NCBI GenBank assembly: GCA_016699535.1
Contig: CP064980.1
Location: 434,001-498,000 of the forward strand
Length of the DNA stretch: 64,000 nt
Direction: 5' to 3'
Origin: Myxococcales bacterium
GTDB lineage: Bacteria; Myxococcota_A; Polyangia; Polyangiales; GCA-016699535
The notes beneath the pieces are model-generated. The model worked only from the letters and a program-made list of their open reading frames with translations, did not search any database and was not told the origin of the DNA. Shown one piece after another: positions 55,055 to 63,723 of the stretch. How positions within the stretch are numbered: the first letter of the stretch is position 1; each line of letters starts with the position of its first letter. The translations under genes and the position numbers were made by a program.

Positions 55055-55313
55055 TCAGGCGTTGGCGGCAGTGTTGGACACGAGCCGGCTGACCAAGCTC
55101 ACCGCGATGCCTGCCTTGCCGAAACTGTTTACAACGTCTCGTTCGTAGCCTGCAGTCGGCTCCAGCACAACTTGCAGCTGGGGTGCTGAAATCTCAGCTA
55201 ACTAACGAATAAGCTTGCTAAGACCGACCTTGCTCCGTGAATACTGAAGCGATTGCTCGCCCAAAGGCAGATACCCATCGACCTTTGTCCTTGCCGACAT
55301 CAAGCCCCACCCG
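55055..55313 (-). mobile_element. IS110-family transposase, N-terminal fragment
   Basis: On the minus strand RVGLDVGKDK (first catalytic Asp) passes by one frame change into VDGYLPLGEQSLQYSRSK, then a stop and LAEISAPQLQVVLEPTAGYE (second catalytic residue) with RDVVNSFGKAGIAVSLV, ending at a TGA at 55055-55057. This is the N-terminal DEDD half of IS110 transposases, broken by at least a frameshift and two stops. The C-terminal half is not here but at 50987-51250 on the plus strand. Confidence 0.85.
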
Positions 55314-55382
55314 ACGCAGCTCTTGACTTTCTTTATTGCATCGCAGCATACGCTTTCTATGGGCAGCTCCGCCTTTGGTCCA

Positions 55383-55919
55383 CGCTCTTCTCAGTTCAAT
55401 CCCGTCGTGAAACCGCTCTAGACGAAGGTTTTTGACCAGTTGAATAGCAGGAACGGCCTGGCGTTTGTGAAAATAGCGAAGCGATGAATCTATCATTGAA
55501 CTGGATAGCTTGGCTTCTAGCATCTGCTTGAGTTCCCCTCGTTCTACCAAGCATAAGTCGACTTCTGTGCCGTCCTTTGTACGCAAATAGTGAAGTGTGG
55601 CATCTCGACCTCTTTCATCGACAAGTCCGTGCACGTACCGCAGGAGACAGGTCGCAACAAAATTCTCTCAACGAGACCCTTCATCTCCCAACACCATTCC
55701 GGTGTCGAAAAAATAAATCTTAGATTCTTTTAGAAGAGAACGTGCAACGTTGCGTGAGTGCCGGGTTACTCGAAACACAATAAAAAGCGCTTCGAAAATC
55801 TCAATATAGCGCATGACTGTGCTTGGCGATATTCCTACATCGCATGCTATCGAACGAAACGATATGGGTGAACCTACCCGTTTGCGCAATAGCTCTAGGA
55901 CCAGTGCCTTGGGGGACAT
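55383..55919 (-). pseudogene. DUF4143 (C-terminal part of an AAA ATPase), remnant
   Basis: The frame from 55919 reads VLELLRKRVGSPISFRSIAC, SPSTVMRYIEIFEALFIVFRV and KIYFFDTGMVLGDEGSR, then an in-frame TGA (55668-55670), and continues as ENFVATCLLRYVHGL, LHYLRTKDGTEVDLCLVERG and ELRRA. This is the C-terminal DUF4143 region of a widespread ATP-binding family. The AAA part is missing, so it is a truncated, stopped gene. Its end runs straight into the IS110 fragment. Confidence 0.82.
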
Positions 55920-56075
55920 GTTCTTCCCTAGATAGTCAAACGACCACAGGCACTTACAAGCCCGCCTGCGAAACCGTCAACAAAGATAACGGTTTCGCGA
56001 TCGGGTTTGTAAGCTATTGATATTATTTCACTTATTTTCCTAAAGCATGTCCCCCGGGCTCCCCCTGGATGCGAC

Positions 56076-56924
56076 TTATTCTAGAGATTTGGCTCGTTTT
56101 TCAGCTTCTTTTGCGGCATCGGGATCGGACTTACGAATAGCTTTGGCGAAACGTTGATAGGTACGTACCGCTTGCTCGTTTTGTTCGAGTTTCTCGTAAC
56201 AGACAGCCAAATCAAAAATCGCGGCAGGTCGGTCAATACCAAGCGCGATGGCCTTGTCGTAGTGCGTAACTGCTTGTTCATAAAGCTTTGCGCTTCGCAA
56301 GGTGATGGCCAAATTGAGCTGCAAGTTTGCATCGTTTGGTTTTAGTTTCACGGCTTTTTCAAGCGCCACAACTGCCTCTTTGTATTTGCGTTGATTGCGC
56401 AGAGCTACACCAAGGTTATTGAGAAGTTCAACGTTGTTTGGAAAGCGCTTGCTTGCTTTGCGGTAGGTTGCAACGGCATCGTCGATGCGTCCGGATTGAC
56501 GGTAGGCTGCGCCAAGATTCGAAGCATGCGTGACTTCTTCCGGATCAAGTCTAACAGCCTGCTCGAGCTTCTTCGCCGCTAGTTCGTATTCCTTGAGATG
56601 CAGCAAAGTTGCGCCAGCCATACCGTAGCCTTCTGCGCTTTTGGGCTCGAGTTCGATCACGCGTTCGTAGTCGCGCAAAGCCTGCTTATAATTGCCCTGG
56701 GTTCGAAAGACATGACCCCGGCTCAAGTGGGCGGCAGCAAATCCCTTCCGATTCGCGATGGCTTTATTAAAATCCTTGAGCGCCTCGTCCAGATCGCCCG
56801 ATCGCTTATGCTCAAGACCTGCTCGATAGTGCCCCTCAGCTGCATCTGCGCTTGCGCTCTGAATGGGAACCACACTTAATAAGGCCAAAAAGGCTAGTAA
56901 TTTTAGAGAACTTGCTGTCTGCAT
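56076..56924 (-). CDS. Secreted tetratricopeptide repeat protein
   Basis: 282 residues from the ATG at 56924, which has AAGGAG at the right distance. A signal peptide (LLAFLALLSVVPIQSASA) is followed by about seven TPR units: HYRAGLEHKRSGDLDEALKD, AHLSRGHVFRTQGNYKQALR and so on to AAIFDLAVCYEKLEQNEQAV. It should act as a periplasmic scaffold for protein contacts. A broken partial copy of its 3' end lies at 50667-50750. Confidence 0.9.
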   Translation of the reverse strand: MQTASSLKLLAFLALLSVVPIQSASADAAEGHYRAGLEHKRSGDLDEALKDFNKAIANRKGFAAAHLSRGHVFRTQGNYKQALRDYERVIELEPKSAEGYGMAGATLLHLKEYELAAKKLEQAVRLDPEEVTHASNLGAAYRQSGRIDDAVATYRKASKRFPNNVELLNNLGVALRNQRKYKEAVVALEKAVKLKPNDANLQLNLAITLRSAKLYEQAVTHYDKAIALGIDRPAAIFDLAVCYEKLEQNEQAVRTYQRFAKAIRKSDPDAAKEAEKRAKSLE

Positions 56925-57009
56925 CGTGCACTCCTTGGAAACTCTGCGTTTGGACGCTACCTCAGGGCCGATCATTCAACAAATTTAGATATTTTTATGG
57001 TGTGAAATC

Positions 57010-57038
57010 TTGACACCACGGCCAGCTGAGTTAGCTAT
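57010..57038 (+). promoter_or_regulatory. Possible promoter of the ABC operon
   Basis: TTGACA at 57010-57015 and an A/T-rich hexamer AGCTAT at 57033-57038 with 17-base spacing. The ATG at 57047 follows after only eight bases and has no Shine-Dalgarno, so a leaderless transcript is possible. Weak -10. Confidence 0.35.
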
Positions 57039-57046
57039 TTTCGACC

Positions 57047-57993
57047 ATGATCAAGGTCGAACAGGTTAATAAGTACTATGGCTCCTTGTGGGCCGCTAAA
57101 AACCTAAATTTCTCCATCAAAGAAGGCGAATGTGTGGGCTTTTTAGGCCTAAACGGCGCAGGAAAGAGCACAACTCTGCGCATGCTGAGCTGTCTTAGCT
57201 TGCCCACATCGGGACGAATCTCAATCTGCGGATTTGATGTCGAGGACAGCCCCCATCTGGTCGTCGGTTCATAGGCTATTTGCCGGAAACTCCACCACTG
57301 TATCCAGAAATGACGGTCAAAGAGTTTATTGATTTTGCAGGCCGCTTACGTGGGATGGACCGCGAGCAACTCGCTAGTCGCGTGCCGGAGGTACTGCGCC
57401 TGTGTGGCATCGAGTCGGTCAAAAACCAGGTCATTGGCACCTTATCCCATGGCTACAAACAACGTGTGGGTATTGCTCAAGCCATCGTGCATGACCCAGC
57501 CCTGTTGATTCTTGATGAACCAATCAAAGGCCTTGATCCAGTTCAGATCGTTGAGATGCGTGAAATGATTCGCAGCTTACGCGGTAAGCATACCATTTTG
57601 CTTAGTTCCCATATCCTGACGGAAATCGAAAAGACCTGTGATCGAATTTTGATGATTCACAAAGGCGCTCTTGCTGGCGAAGGCACGGAGGAAGAGCTCG
57701 CTAAGCGCTTTACTTCGGAGTTCCGTATGGAGCTTGAAATTGAAGGTACGGCCGAAGCTGCTAAAAATGCAATTGCTACTTTGCCAAACGTAAAGCAAAG
57801 CGAGATTGAATCGATTGAAGATCGTTTGCGAATTCGAGTGACCATCCCACATCATGATCGCGCCTTACTGAGCAAAGCCCTTGTTAACGCTGGCCTTGGC
57901 CTGACTGGCATGCACACTCTTTCAAGTGGCCTTGAAACAGCATTTGTGCAAATGAGCCAACAAGAGCAAAGCAAGGAGAGTGAACATGCATAA
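57047..57993 (+). pseudogene. ABC transporter ATPase (GldA-like), frameshifted
   Basis: The first frame (57047-57274) has VNKYYGSLWAAKNLNFSI and the Walker A GLNGAGKSTTLRML, then stops after SPHLVVGS. The second frame continues from about 57263 as IGYLPETPPLYPEMTVKEF, LSHGYKQRVGIAQAI (signature) and LLILDEPIKGLDPVQI (Walker B) to 57993. Inserting one C after 57262 gives SPHLVRRFIGYLPE and a normal 315-residue ATPase of the GldA/gliding-type family. Homopolymer-like indel (GTCGT instead of GTCCGT) or a true lesion. It pairs with the permease and auxiliary proteins downstream. Confidence 0.87.
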
Positions 57994-58714
57994 CGCCATC
58001 TTGATTGCCCGCAGAGAACTCGGCGCCTATTTACGAACTCCTTCCGGCTACATCATCGCTGCAGTTGTCTTGCTGCTTGACGGGCTTTTCTTTACGACCA
58101 TGGCCGTCGGCGATTCCCCCAAACTGTCTTCCGAAGTGCTAGAAACTTTCTTCTTTTGGGCAGGCGGACTCACTGGCGCAGCCGCGGTATTTCTGTCCAT
58201 GCGCCTGTTTGCCGAAGAACAAGCCAGCGGCACGCAAATCCTTTTATTCACTTCACCCGTCAAAGAATCTGAGATTGTCATGGGTAAGTTTCTATCTGCT
58301 TTACTTTTCCTCACCGTAATCACATTGCTTTCGCTATATTTGCCTGCCCTTATCTTCGTTAACGGTAAGATTTCCATTGGGCACATTGCAGCAGGCTACC
58401 TTGGCATGCTGCTGCTTGGAGCAGCTTGCTTAGCTTTAGGCACCTTGGGGTCGGCTATCGCATCCAATCAGCTCGTTGCTCTTTTGCTCGGTGGCGTGCT
58501 CGTTTTTGTTTTTTCGGTGCTCTGCTGGCACATCGCACGCGTCACCGACCCTCCCCTTTCATCGATGATGTCCTACATGGCCCTTTATGTTAAACACTTC
58601 CATCCCTTTCGAAGAGGACTGCTTCAGCTAAGCAGCGTAGTTATCTATCTTTCAGTGATCTACTTCAGTCTCCTTGCTTCGATTCGCATCTTGCAAAGCA
58701 AAAGGTGGCAGTAA
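57986..58714 (+). CDS. ABC transporter permease (GldF-like)
   Basis: 242 residues with six membrane helices. It begins with NAILIARRELGAYLRTPSGY, the usual start of GldF-like permeases (a conserved cytosolic helix with RRE), and has RLFAEEQASGTQILLFTSP as the coupling region. The start ATG at 57986 has AAGGAG upstream and overlaps the ATPase gene by 8 bases. It forms the membrane pore with the ATPase above. In Flavobacteria this type acts in gliding; in Myxococcota its role is open. Confidence 0.85.
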   Translation: MHNAILIARRELGAYLRTPSGYIIAAVVLLLDGLFFTTMAVGDSPKLSSEVLETFFFWAGGLTGAAAVFLSMRLFAEEQASGTQILLFTSPVKESEIVMGKFLSALLFLTVITLLSLYLPALIFVNGKISIGHIAAGYLGMLLLGAACLALGTLGSAIASNQLVALLLGGVLVFVFSVLCWHIARVTDPPLSSMMSYMALYVKHFHPFRRGLLQLSSVVIYLSVIYFSLLASIRILQSKRWQ

Positions 58715-60588
58715 TGCAGCAACATTCTACAACGGGCATGCCGCGTTTCCTTTCAACTTCACTACTCTTTGCTGGACTCATAAGCTTATTTATCGCGGAG
58801 CGCATTCTTAGTGAGGGCGGCGTACGTACTTTCTTTTTAGGTCTTTGCGCTGTTCTTCTCGTAGGTGGCCTGGCCCAACGCATCTTGCAATGGCGCAGCG
58901 AAAAAGACGCCAAACAAAAAGTCGAAGCCTATTTGCTCTTTAGCTCAGCGGGAATCGTTCTTTCCTTGCTACTTTACTTTGCTCGAAGTGATGCGGGTAT
59001 CGAACTCTTTGGGTTGACGGGCGATAGCGCTGCGCATTTCAAAGGCGCCGTGACTGCATTTTGGCCCGCAGTGCTGTGCGTTAGCTTAAGCACTCATCTG
59101 TTTATTGAATTTGTCTATAGTCGCATGCCGATTAGCGAGGCCGTTGAGCTTCGCCGCGTTCACGGAGCTGCCAAGACTGGACTTACCTTGTCTTTGTCGT
59201 TAGTTTTTCTGTTTTCAGTTAACTACGTCGCATCACAGCGCGAATTTAAACGTGACTTGTCCTATTTCAAAACATCAAAGCCCAGTGAAGGCACGCTCTC
59301 CATGGTCAAAAGGCTCTCTGGAGACCCTGTTCGTGTTGTGCTTTTCTATCCCAAGGTGAGCGATGTCCTTGGCCAAATGACGCCGTATTTTGAAAGCATT
59401 GATAAAGCTTCAAGCAAAATCAGCGTTGAAATAAAAGACCATGCCCTCGCTCCAGAACTGGTCAAACAGCATCGGATTCGCGGCAACGGCATCGTGCTTT
59501 TGCTTCAAGGCGACGGAAAAAACGCTAAAGCTCAAAGCTTTGAAATTGGCGATGACTTGGAACTTGCCCGAGGCAAACTAAAAAAGCTTGATGAGCATTT
59601 TCAACAAAACCTTACGAAGCTAACTAGGCCCCCGCGCTCCTTGCATCTGAGCGTAGGCCATCGTGAATACTCGAGCGCTGGGCAAGACGGGGATGCTCCT
59701 GGACAGCGCACTCAAAACCTACAAACACTGCTCGGACGGTTTAACATTTCAACCAAAGAGCTTGGTTTAGCGCAAGGTCTTGCCCAAGAAGTTCCAGCGG
59801 ATACGCGGGCCATTGCTATTTTAGGTCCGCGCGAAGCCTTCTTACCCGAAGAAGCGCAAGCGCTCGGCCGTTATGTCCAACATGGTGGAAGAGTCCTGGT
59901 GAATGTCGATCCAGACTCAGAGACTGGCCTAGAACCTTTCTTCTCTTTGCTGGGCATCAAGGTCGAGCAAGGCATCCTAAACAGTAAAAAGCAGCATATG
60001 CGTCGAAGCTTCACGCCCGCGGATCACGAAATCGTTTTCACCAACAACTACTCTTCGCATCCAACCGTAACCACAGCGAGTGGACATTCCCGAGAAGCCG
60101 CTACGGTGTTTTTACGCGGCGGCGCCTTATCACGACTTGAAGAAAAAGCGGATGCGATAAGCTTGAAACCATCGGTGATTTTCCCCATGCGTTCGGGGAT
60201 CGACAGTTTTCTTGATCTGAACGACGATCACGAACAAAACGGCAATGAAAGCTCCAAGAGCTACAACATGATGGCCGCGATCACTGTAAACCAGCCCAAA
60301 GGTGAAGAAGGTCGTGTAGTCGTCATCGCCGACGGCGATTTCGCTACCGACCAATTGATTCGTGTTCCTGGCAACACCCTTGTCTTGGTCGACTCTCTTC
60401 GCTGGCTGATCGGCGAAGAAGAAATCGCAGCCAGTCTGACTTCAGAAGAAGATATTCCCATCGAACATACTCGTGATGAAGATAAAATTTGGTTTTATGC
60501 CACAGCCTTTGGATTGCCTTTGCCCTTGTTGGCGCTGGGCATTTGGATGGCACGGCGGCGCCGCAGGCGATCGGAGGCTCGATCATGA
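58714..60588 (+). CDS. ABC transporter auxiliary protein (GldG-like)
   Basis: About 624 residues. Four membrane helices in the first 170 residues are followed by a large periplasmic domain with GldG/ABC_transp_aux features (RDLSYFKTSKPSEGTLSMVKR in part, VRVVLFYPKVSDVLGQMTPY, ALGRYVQHGGRVLVNVDPDS), a helix near the C-terminus and a basic end (ARRRRRRSE). The start shares a base with the permease stop (TAATG). It is the third component of the transporter module. Confidence 0.87.
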   Translation: MQQHSTTGMPRFLSTSLLFAGLISLFIAERILSEGGVRTFFLGLCAVLLVGGLAQRILQWRSEKDAKQKVEAYLLFSSAGIVLSLLLYFARSDAGIELFGLTGDSAAHFKGAVTAFWPAVLCVSLSTHLFIEFVYSRMPISEAVELRRVHGAAKTGLTLSLSLVFLFSVNYVASQREFKRDLSYFKTSKPSEGTLSMVKRLSGDPVRVVLFYPKVSDVLGQMTPYFESIDKASSKISVEIKDHALAPELVKQHRIRGNGIVLLLQGDGKNAKAQSFEIGDDLELARGKLKKLDEHFQQNLTKLTRPPRSLHLSVGHREYSSAGQDGDAPGQRTQNLQTLLGRFNISTKELGLAQGLAQEVPADTRAIAILGPREAFLPEEAQALGRYVQHGGRVLVNVDPDSETGLEPFFSLLGIKVEQGILNSKKQHMRRSFTPADHEIVFTNNYSSHPTVTTASGHSREAATVFLRGGALSRLEEKADAISLKPSVIFPMRSGIDSFLDLNDDHEQNGNESSKSYNMMAAITVNQPKGEEGRVVVIADGDFATDQLIRVPGNTLVLVDSLRWLIGEEEIAASLTSEEDIPIEHTRDEDKIWFYATAFGLPLPLLALGIWMARRRRRRSEARS

Positions 60589-61631
60589 AAAGCGTATTGG
60601 TTCATGCCACCTTGGCAGTTATCGCTCTACTATGGGCTTATCAAACCTGGACCCATGAAGAAGAGAGTGAAGGCCCAGTCAGCGAAGTTGAAATCGTTGA
60701 TTGCGACGATAGCGACTTGCAAGAGGTCTCTTTTACGAGCGAAAACACTTTTGCCAAACTCGATGTACGCGGCAAAGGCGATAAGAAGTTCTTGTGGATC
60801 CAAAGCAAGAACAAAACAAAGAATGCTCCCAATCAAATGCAGAGTTTTGTGGGCAATGAAGCTGCCGATGAATTTGTGAACGACATCACACCACTGCGCG
60901 CTATTCGTTCCCTTGGTACACTAAGCAAAAAAGAGCTCAAAGAGCTTGGGCTCAAAAACAGCAAAGACAAACTCACGCTTAAATGCGACGGCAAAACACA
61001 CACACTGATGATCGGCGGAAGCACTTTCGGATCGGCTGATCGCTATGCGAAGTTTCCAAAAAAGAATACCGTGTTTTTGCTCAAAGCCGACCTCATTCGC
61101 CATCTCGAATCGGCCCAGACTCGACTTATGCAGCGCAATATGCAGCGCTTTAAGTTTGCAGACGTGGATGAAATTGTCGTGAAAGTTGATAACAAAACGC
61201 GCACCTTGCTTCACCGCGACAGGCGAGAGCCTGCGAAGGCCCAATGGGTCGATAAGGCCAACCCGACACAGCGCAATGAATTGTATGGCAACTGGTTAAA
61301 GAAGGTTGAAGCATTGCGTGCCCAACGCTATCTCGCGCCTAAACAATCCCCAAACGATCTGCTTAAGGACAAACAAGTCAAAGCTGAGCCTGCCTTGATT
61401 CTTGAATTCATCGCAGAAGGCAAAAGCATCGGACACTTTGAAATGCTGCAAGCGACAGCGGAGGTAGAAAGTTTTTACGGGAAAAGCGATGCAACTCGTT
61501 CCTGGGTTGAGTTAATTACATCTTCCGCTAAGCAAGTGACGGCCGATGCAAGGCCAGTGGTGGGTTTGGAAGCCATGCCGAGCCAAAGCAGCATACAGTC
61601 CATCCCCCAAAACCCACACGCTCATCCTTAA
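60585..61631 (+). CDS. DUF4340 domain protein of the ABC operon
   Basis: 348 residues from the ATG at 60585, which overlaps the stop of the GldG-like gene and has GGAGG upstream. One N-terminal membrane helix, then a DUF4340-type periplasmic domain: VSFTSENTFAKLDVRGKGDK, LGTLSKKELKELGLKNSKD, TLMIGGSTFGSADRYAKF and FLLKADLIRHLESA. Such proteins travel with GldG-like transporters and probably complete the complex on the periplasmic side. Confidence 0.83.
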   Translation: MKSVLVHATLAVIALLWAYQTWTHEEESEGPVSEVEIVDCDDSDLQEVSFTSENTFAKLDVRGKGDKKFLWIQSKNKTKNAPNQMQSFVGNEAADEFVNDITPLRAIRSLGTLSKKELKELGLKNSKDKLTLKCDGKTHTLMIGGSTFGSADRYAKFPKKNTVFLLKADLIRHLESAQTRLMQRNMQRFKFADVDEIVVKVDNKTRTLLHRDRREPAKAQWVDKANPTQRNELYGNWLKKVEALRAQRYLAPKQSPNDLLKDKQVKAEPALILEFIAEGKSIGHFEMLQATAEVESFYGKSDATRSWVELITSSAKQVTADARPVVGLEAMPSQSSIQSIPQNPHAHP

Positions 61632-61659
61632 CCTGCAGACTAAAATCTTTTAACTCGCT

Positions 61660-62763
61660 TCAATCCGCTTGCTCTATGCAGTAGATTCGCGCTTGTCTAG
61701 AGCAGGGGCTATTTGTCAGCGTACAGCTCACCGTCCACGCTGAGCTCGTCGCCGTGGCTTCGCCAAGTACGGCACTTTCGCTACCTGTTGAGGTCCATCC
61801 GTTGCAACTGAGACTCGATGAAAAACTCTGCCCCGTGGCGTCGGTGCCTGTCCAAGCAGATACTTTTCCGTCACACGAGGCCGAGCTTACGGATAGACTG
61901 GTGTTATTGTTTTCATCGGTATCGATGGCAGAACGAAGCTTGCCACTGATCAACTCAGACCAGCCAATGGCTATTTTGGTGCCATCAACCAGCTGGTAAG
62001 TCATTTCGCTGGTATTGAAGCGGGATGCAACAGAGTTATTGGGTGCGCTGAGCCAGGCTTTGTAGGTTCCACTTAGCCCAGCGTTGCCGGCCAGAGTCTG
62101 GCATAAGCCATCGGCACCGCTCAGCCCACCCATGTTGCCAGTGTACGCAACACTCGAGATAAACACCTTGCGAGGTGATCCGCATGTAGTGCCAGCAGCG
62201 AAGCATGCATCGGAGGCACCACACCAGACACAATCGTTAGCGCCGGCTTCGCAGTCCAGCACACTGGTAGCCTTCTTACAGTTTTCGCCAGAAAGATCGC
62301 AACTCGCTCCGCTATCCACACAGATTTGAGCAGTGCTGCACCAATCGCAAGCGCCCGTACAAGCACTGTCACTCGTTGCTGAACTGCAAACACAGTTGGC
62401 AGCATCGATGTTGCCACACGCACTATCGCGACCACAAAACTGACATCCAGGAGCCGAATCACACGCGCCGCCAGTTAGCGCATCGCAGCTGGCGCAACTA
62501 CTGCCCGCTCCACCGCAACTCAGTTCTGAGGGACACCAACTGCATTGAAAATCTTGATCGCAAGCCGCTTTGTCGAGATAAGCCGCACACTGCTCGTTCA
62601 GTCCCGCATCGCAGCCCCCAAACAAACAAGAAGGATCCGTATCATTGACGACGCCACTATCCTCCTCTGTTGAGGAGCCTTTGGCACAAGCATTCAACAA
62701 AATAACTAAGAAAAAGGCGACGCAAAGCCTCGGGACCTTCGAATGACTCATGTGCATCTTCAT
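61660..62763 (-). CDS. Cys-rich lipoprotein with DUF1554-like lectin domain
   Basis: 367 residues with lipobox LLNAC. The first 190 residues have a series of Cys-rich units (QDFQCSWCPSELSCGGAG, CQFCGRDSACGNIDAANC, CDWCSTAQICVDSG) like PSI/EGF-type modules. The C-terminal part (KVFISSVAYTGNMGGLSGAD, CQTLAGNAGLSGTYKAWLS, WTSTGSESAVLGE, ARIYCIEQAD) is a DUF1554 domain, a C-type-lectin-like fold known from Leptospira. So a surface adhesin or ligand-binding protein is expected. Confidence 0.83.
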   Translation of the reverse strand: MKMHMSHSKVPRLCVAFFLVILLNACAKGSSTEEDSGVVNDTDPSCLFGGCDAGLNEQCAAYLDKAACDQDFQCSWCPSELSCGGAGSSCASCDALTGGACDSAPGCQFCGRDSACGNIDAANCVCSSATSDSACTGACDWCSTAQICVDSGASCDLSGENCKKATSVLDCEAGANDCVWCGASDACFAAGTTCGSPRKVFISSVAYTGNMGGLSGADGLCQTLAGNAGLSGTYKAWLSAPNNSVASRFNTSEMTYQLVDGTKIAIGWSELISGKLRSAIDTDENNNTSLSVSSASCDGKVSAWTGTDATGQSFSSSLSCNGWTSTGSESAVLGEATATSSAWTVSCTLTNSPCSRQARIYCIEQAD

Positions 62764-62853
62764 GCGTTATCCTAGCATAATCCATGACAGGAAAAACTCG
62801 CCACTTTGGTCGACAAATGCCCTAATCGTAGTACAATAGACAGACTAAGCTGA

Positions 62854-63723
62854 ATGCATCTTATTCTTATTATTGTGGTTTTTCTATCCGGTTTTGTAAG
62901 CGGATGTGGTGACACCGTCGTCGACCCCCGCGGTGGCGATAGTGGTGTTGGCTCAAAAGACTCAGGCTCGTCGACCGATCTCGATGCCGGGCTCATCATT
63001 GGCGGAGGCTGCGACGGCTTAGGTGAGCGCTACCAAGCGTGTGGGCAGTTTGGTGAATGCGTTGACACCAGCACCGATAACAACAACTGCGGCGGTTGCG
63101 GCGTGGTTTGCGGCGCCCACGAGCGTTGCGATTTTGCTCAGTGTGAGTGCGATAGTCTCGCTGGATTTCAAGTGTGCGGCGAGAGCTGCACCTCGATTAA
63201 TAGCGACAGCGCAAACTGCGGCGGCTGCGGCCTTGCTTGCAACGAAGGCGAGAATTGCCAGCAAGGGAGCTGCGCGGTGGTTAAGGCTGGAGAAACGTGT
63301 GAGACTGCCATTCCTATCACGTTTACGCCGGTCCCTCCCCTAAATGAAGAAATAGTTGAGTTTTCTCTTGATGGCTATGGAAGCGGAAGCTACGGCTGTT
63401 CGGAGGACAGTGAAGTCGTATTCAAGTGGGTCAATACGGACGAAAATACTGGCAACCTACAGCATATCTTTTCGGTTGACGAAGGCGTAGCCGTTGGCGT
63501 CTTTCGCTTCGATCCAGATGCGTGTCCCGGTCCCAACTTGAAGTGTGAACGAGAAATCGTGCCAACGGAGGCAAAACTATGCAATCTCTGCCAAGACACG
63601 ACCTATTTGATCACGGTGGGGAAGAGATCAGATAGCGGAGCATTGCCGGAAAAACTAGTACTGAAAAAAAGGACGGCCATACTGCTTGCGCCTGGTTGCA
63701 ACGGCCAAGGAGAATGCCCCTGA
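62854..63723 (+). CDS. Cys-rich lipoprotein with CGGCG repeats
   Basis: 289 residues with lipobox FLSGFVSGC and an Asp/Gly/Ser linker (DSGVGSKDSGSSTDLDAG). Two or three repeats read NNNCGGCGVVCGAHERCDF and SANCGGCGLACNEGENCQ, the disulfide-rich stalk motif common in Myxococcota. The C-terminal part (ETAIPITFTPVPP, VVFKWVNTDENTGNLQHIFS) resembles a PPC-like jelly roll. The following gene starts on its stop (TGATG), so both are likely co-translated. Confidence 0.78.
   Translation: MHLILIIVVFLSGFVSGCGDTVVDPRGGDSGVGSKDSGSSTDLDAGLIIGGGCDGLGERYQACGQFGECVDTSTDNNNCGGCGVVCGAHERCDFAQCECDSLAGFQVCGESCTSINSDSANCGGCGLACNEGENCQQGSCAVVKAGETCETAIPITFTPVPPLNEEIVEFSLDGYGSGSYGCSEDSEVVFKWVNTDENTGNLQHIFSVDEGVAVGVFRFDPDACPGPNLKCEREIVPTEAKLCNLCQDTTYLITVGKRSDSGALPEKLVLKKRTAILLAPGCNGQGECP

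Noticed and set aside
54852..55148. 98-codon plus-strand frame after the HPF-like gene
   Set aside because: Runs partly antisense to the IS110 N-terminal fragment; composition shows no protein family.
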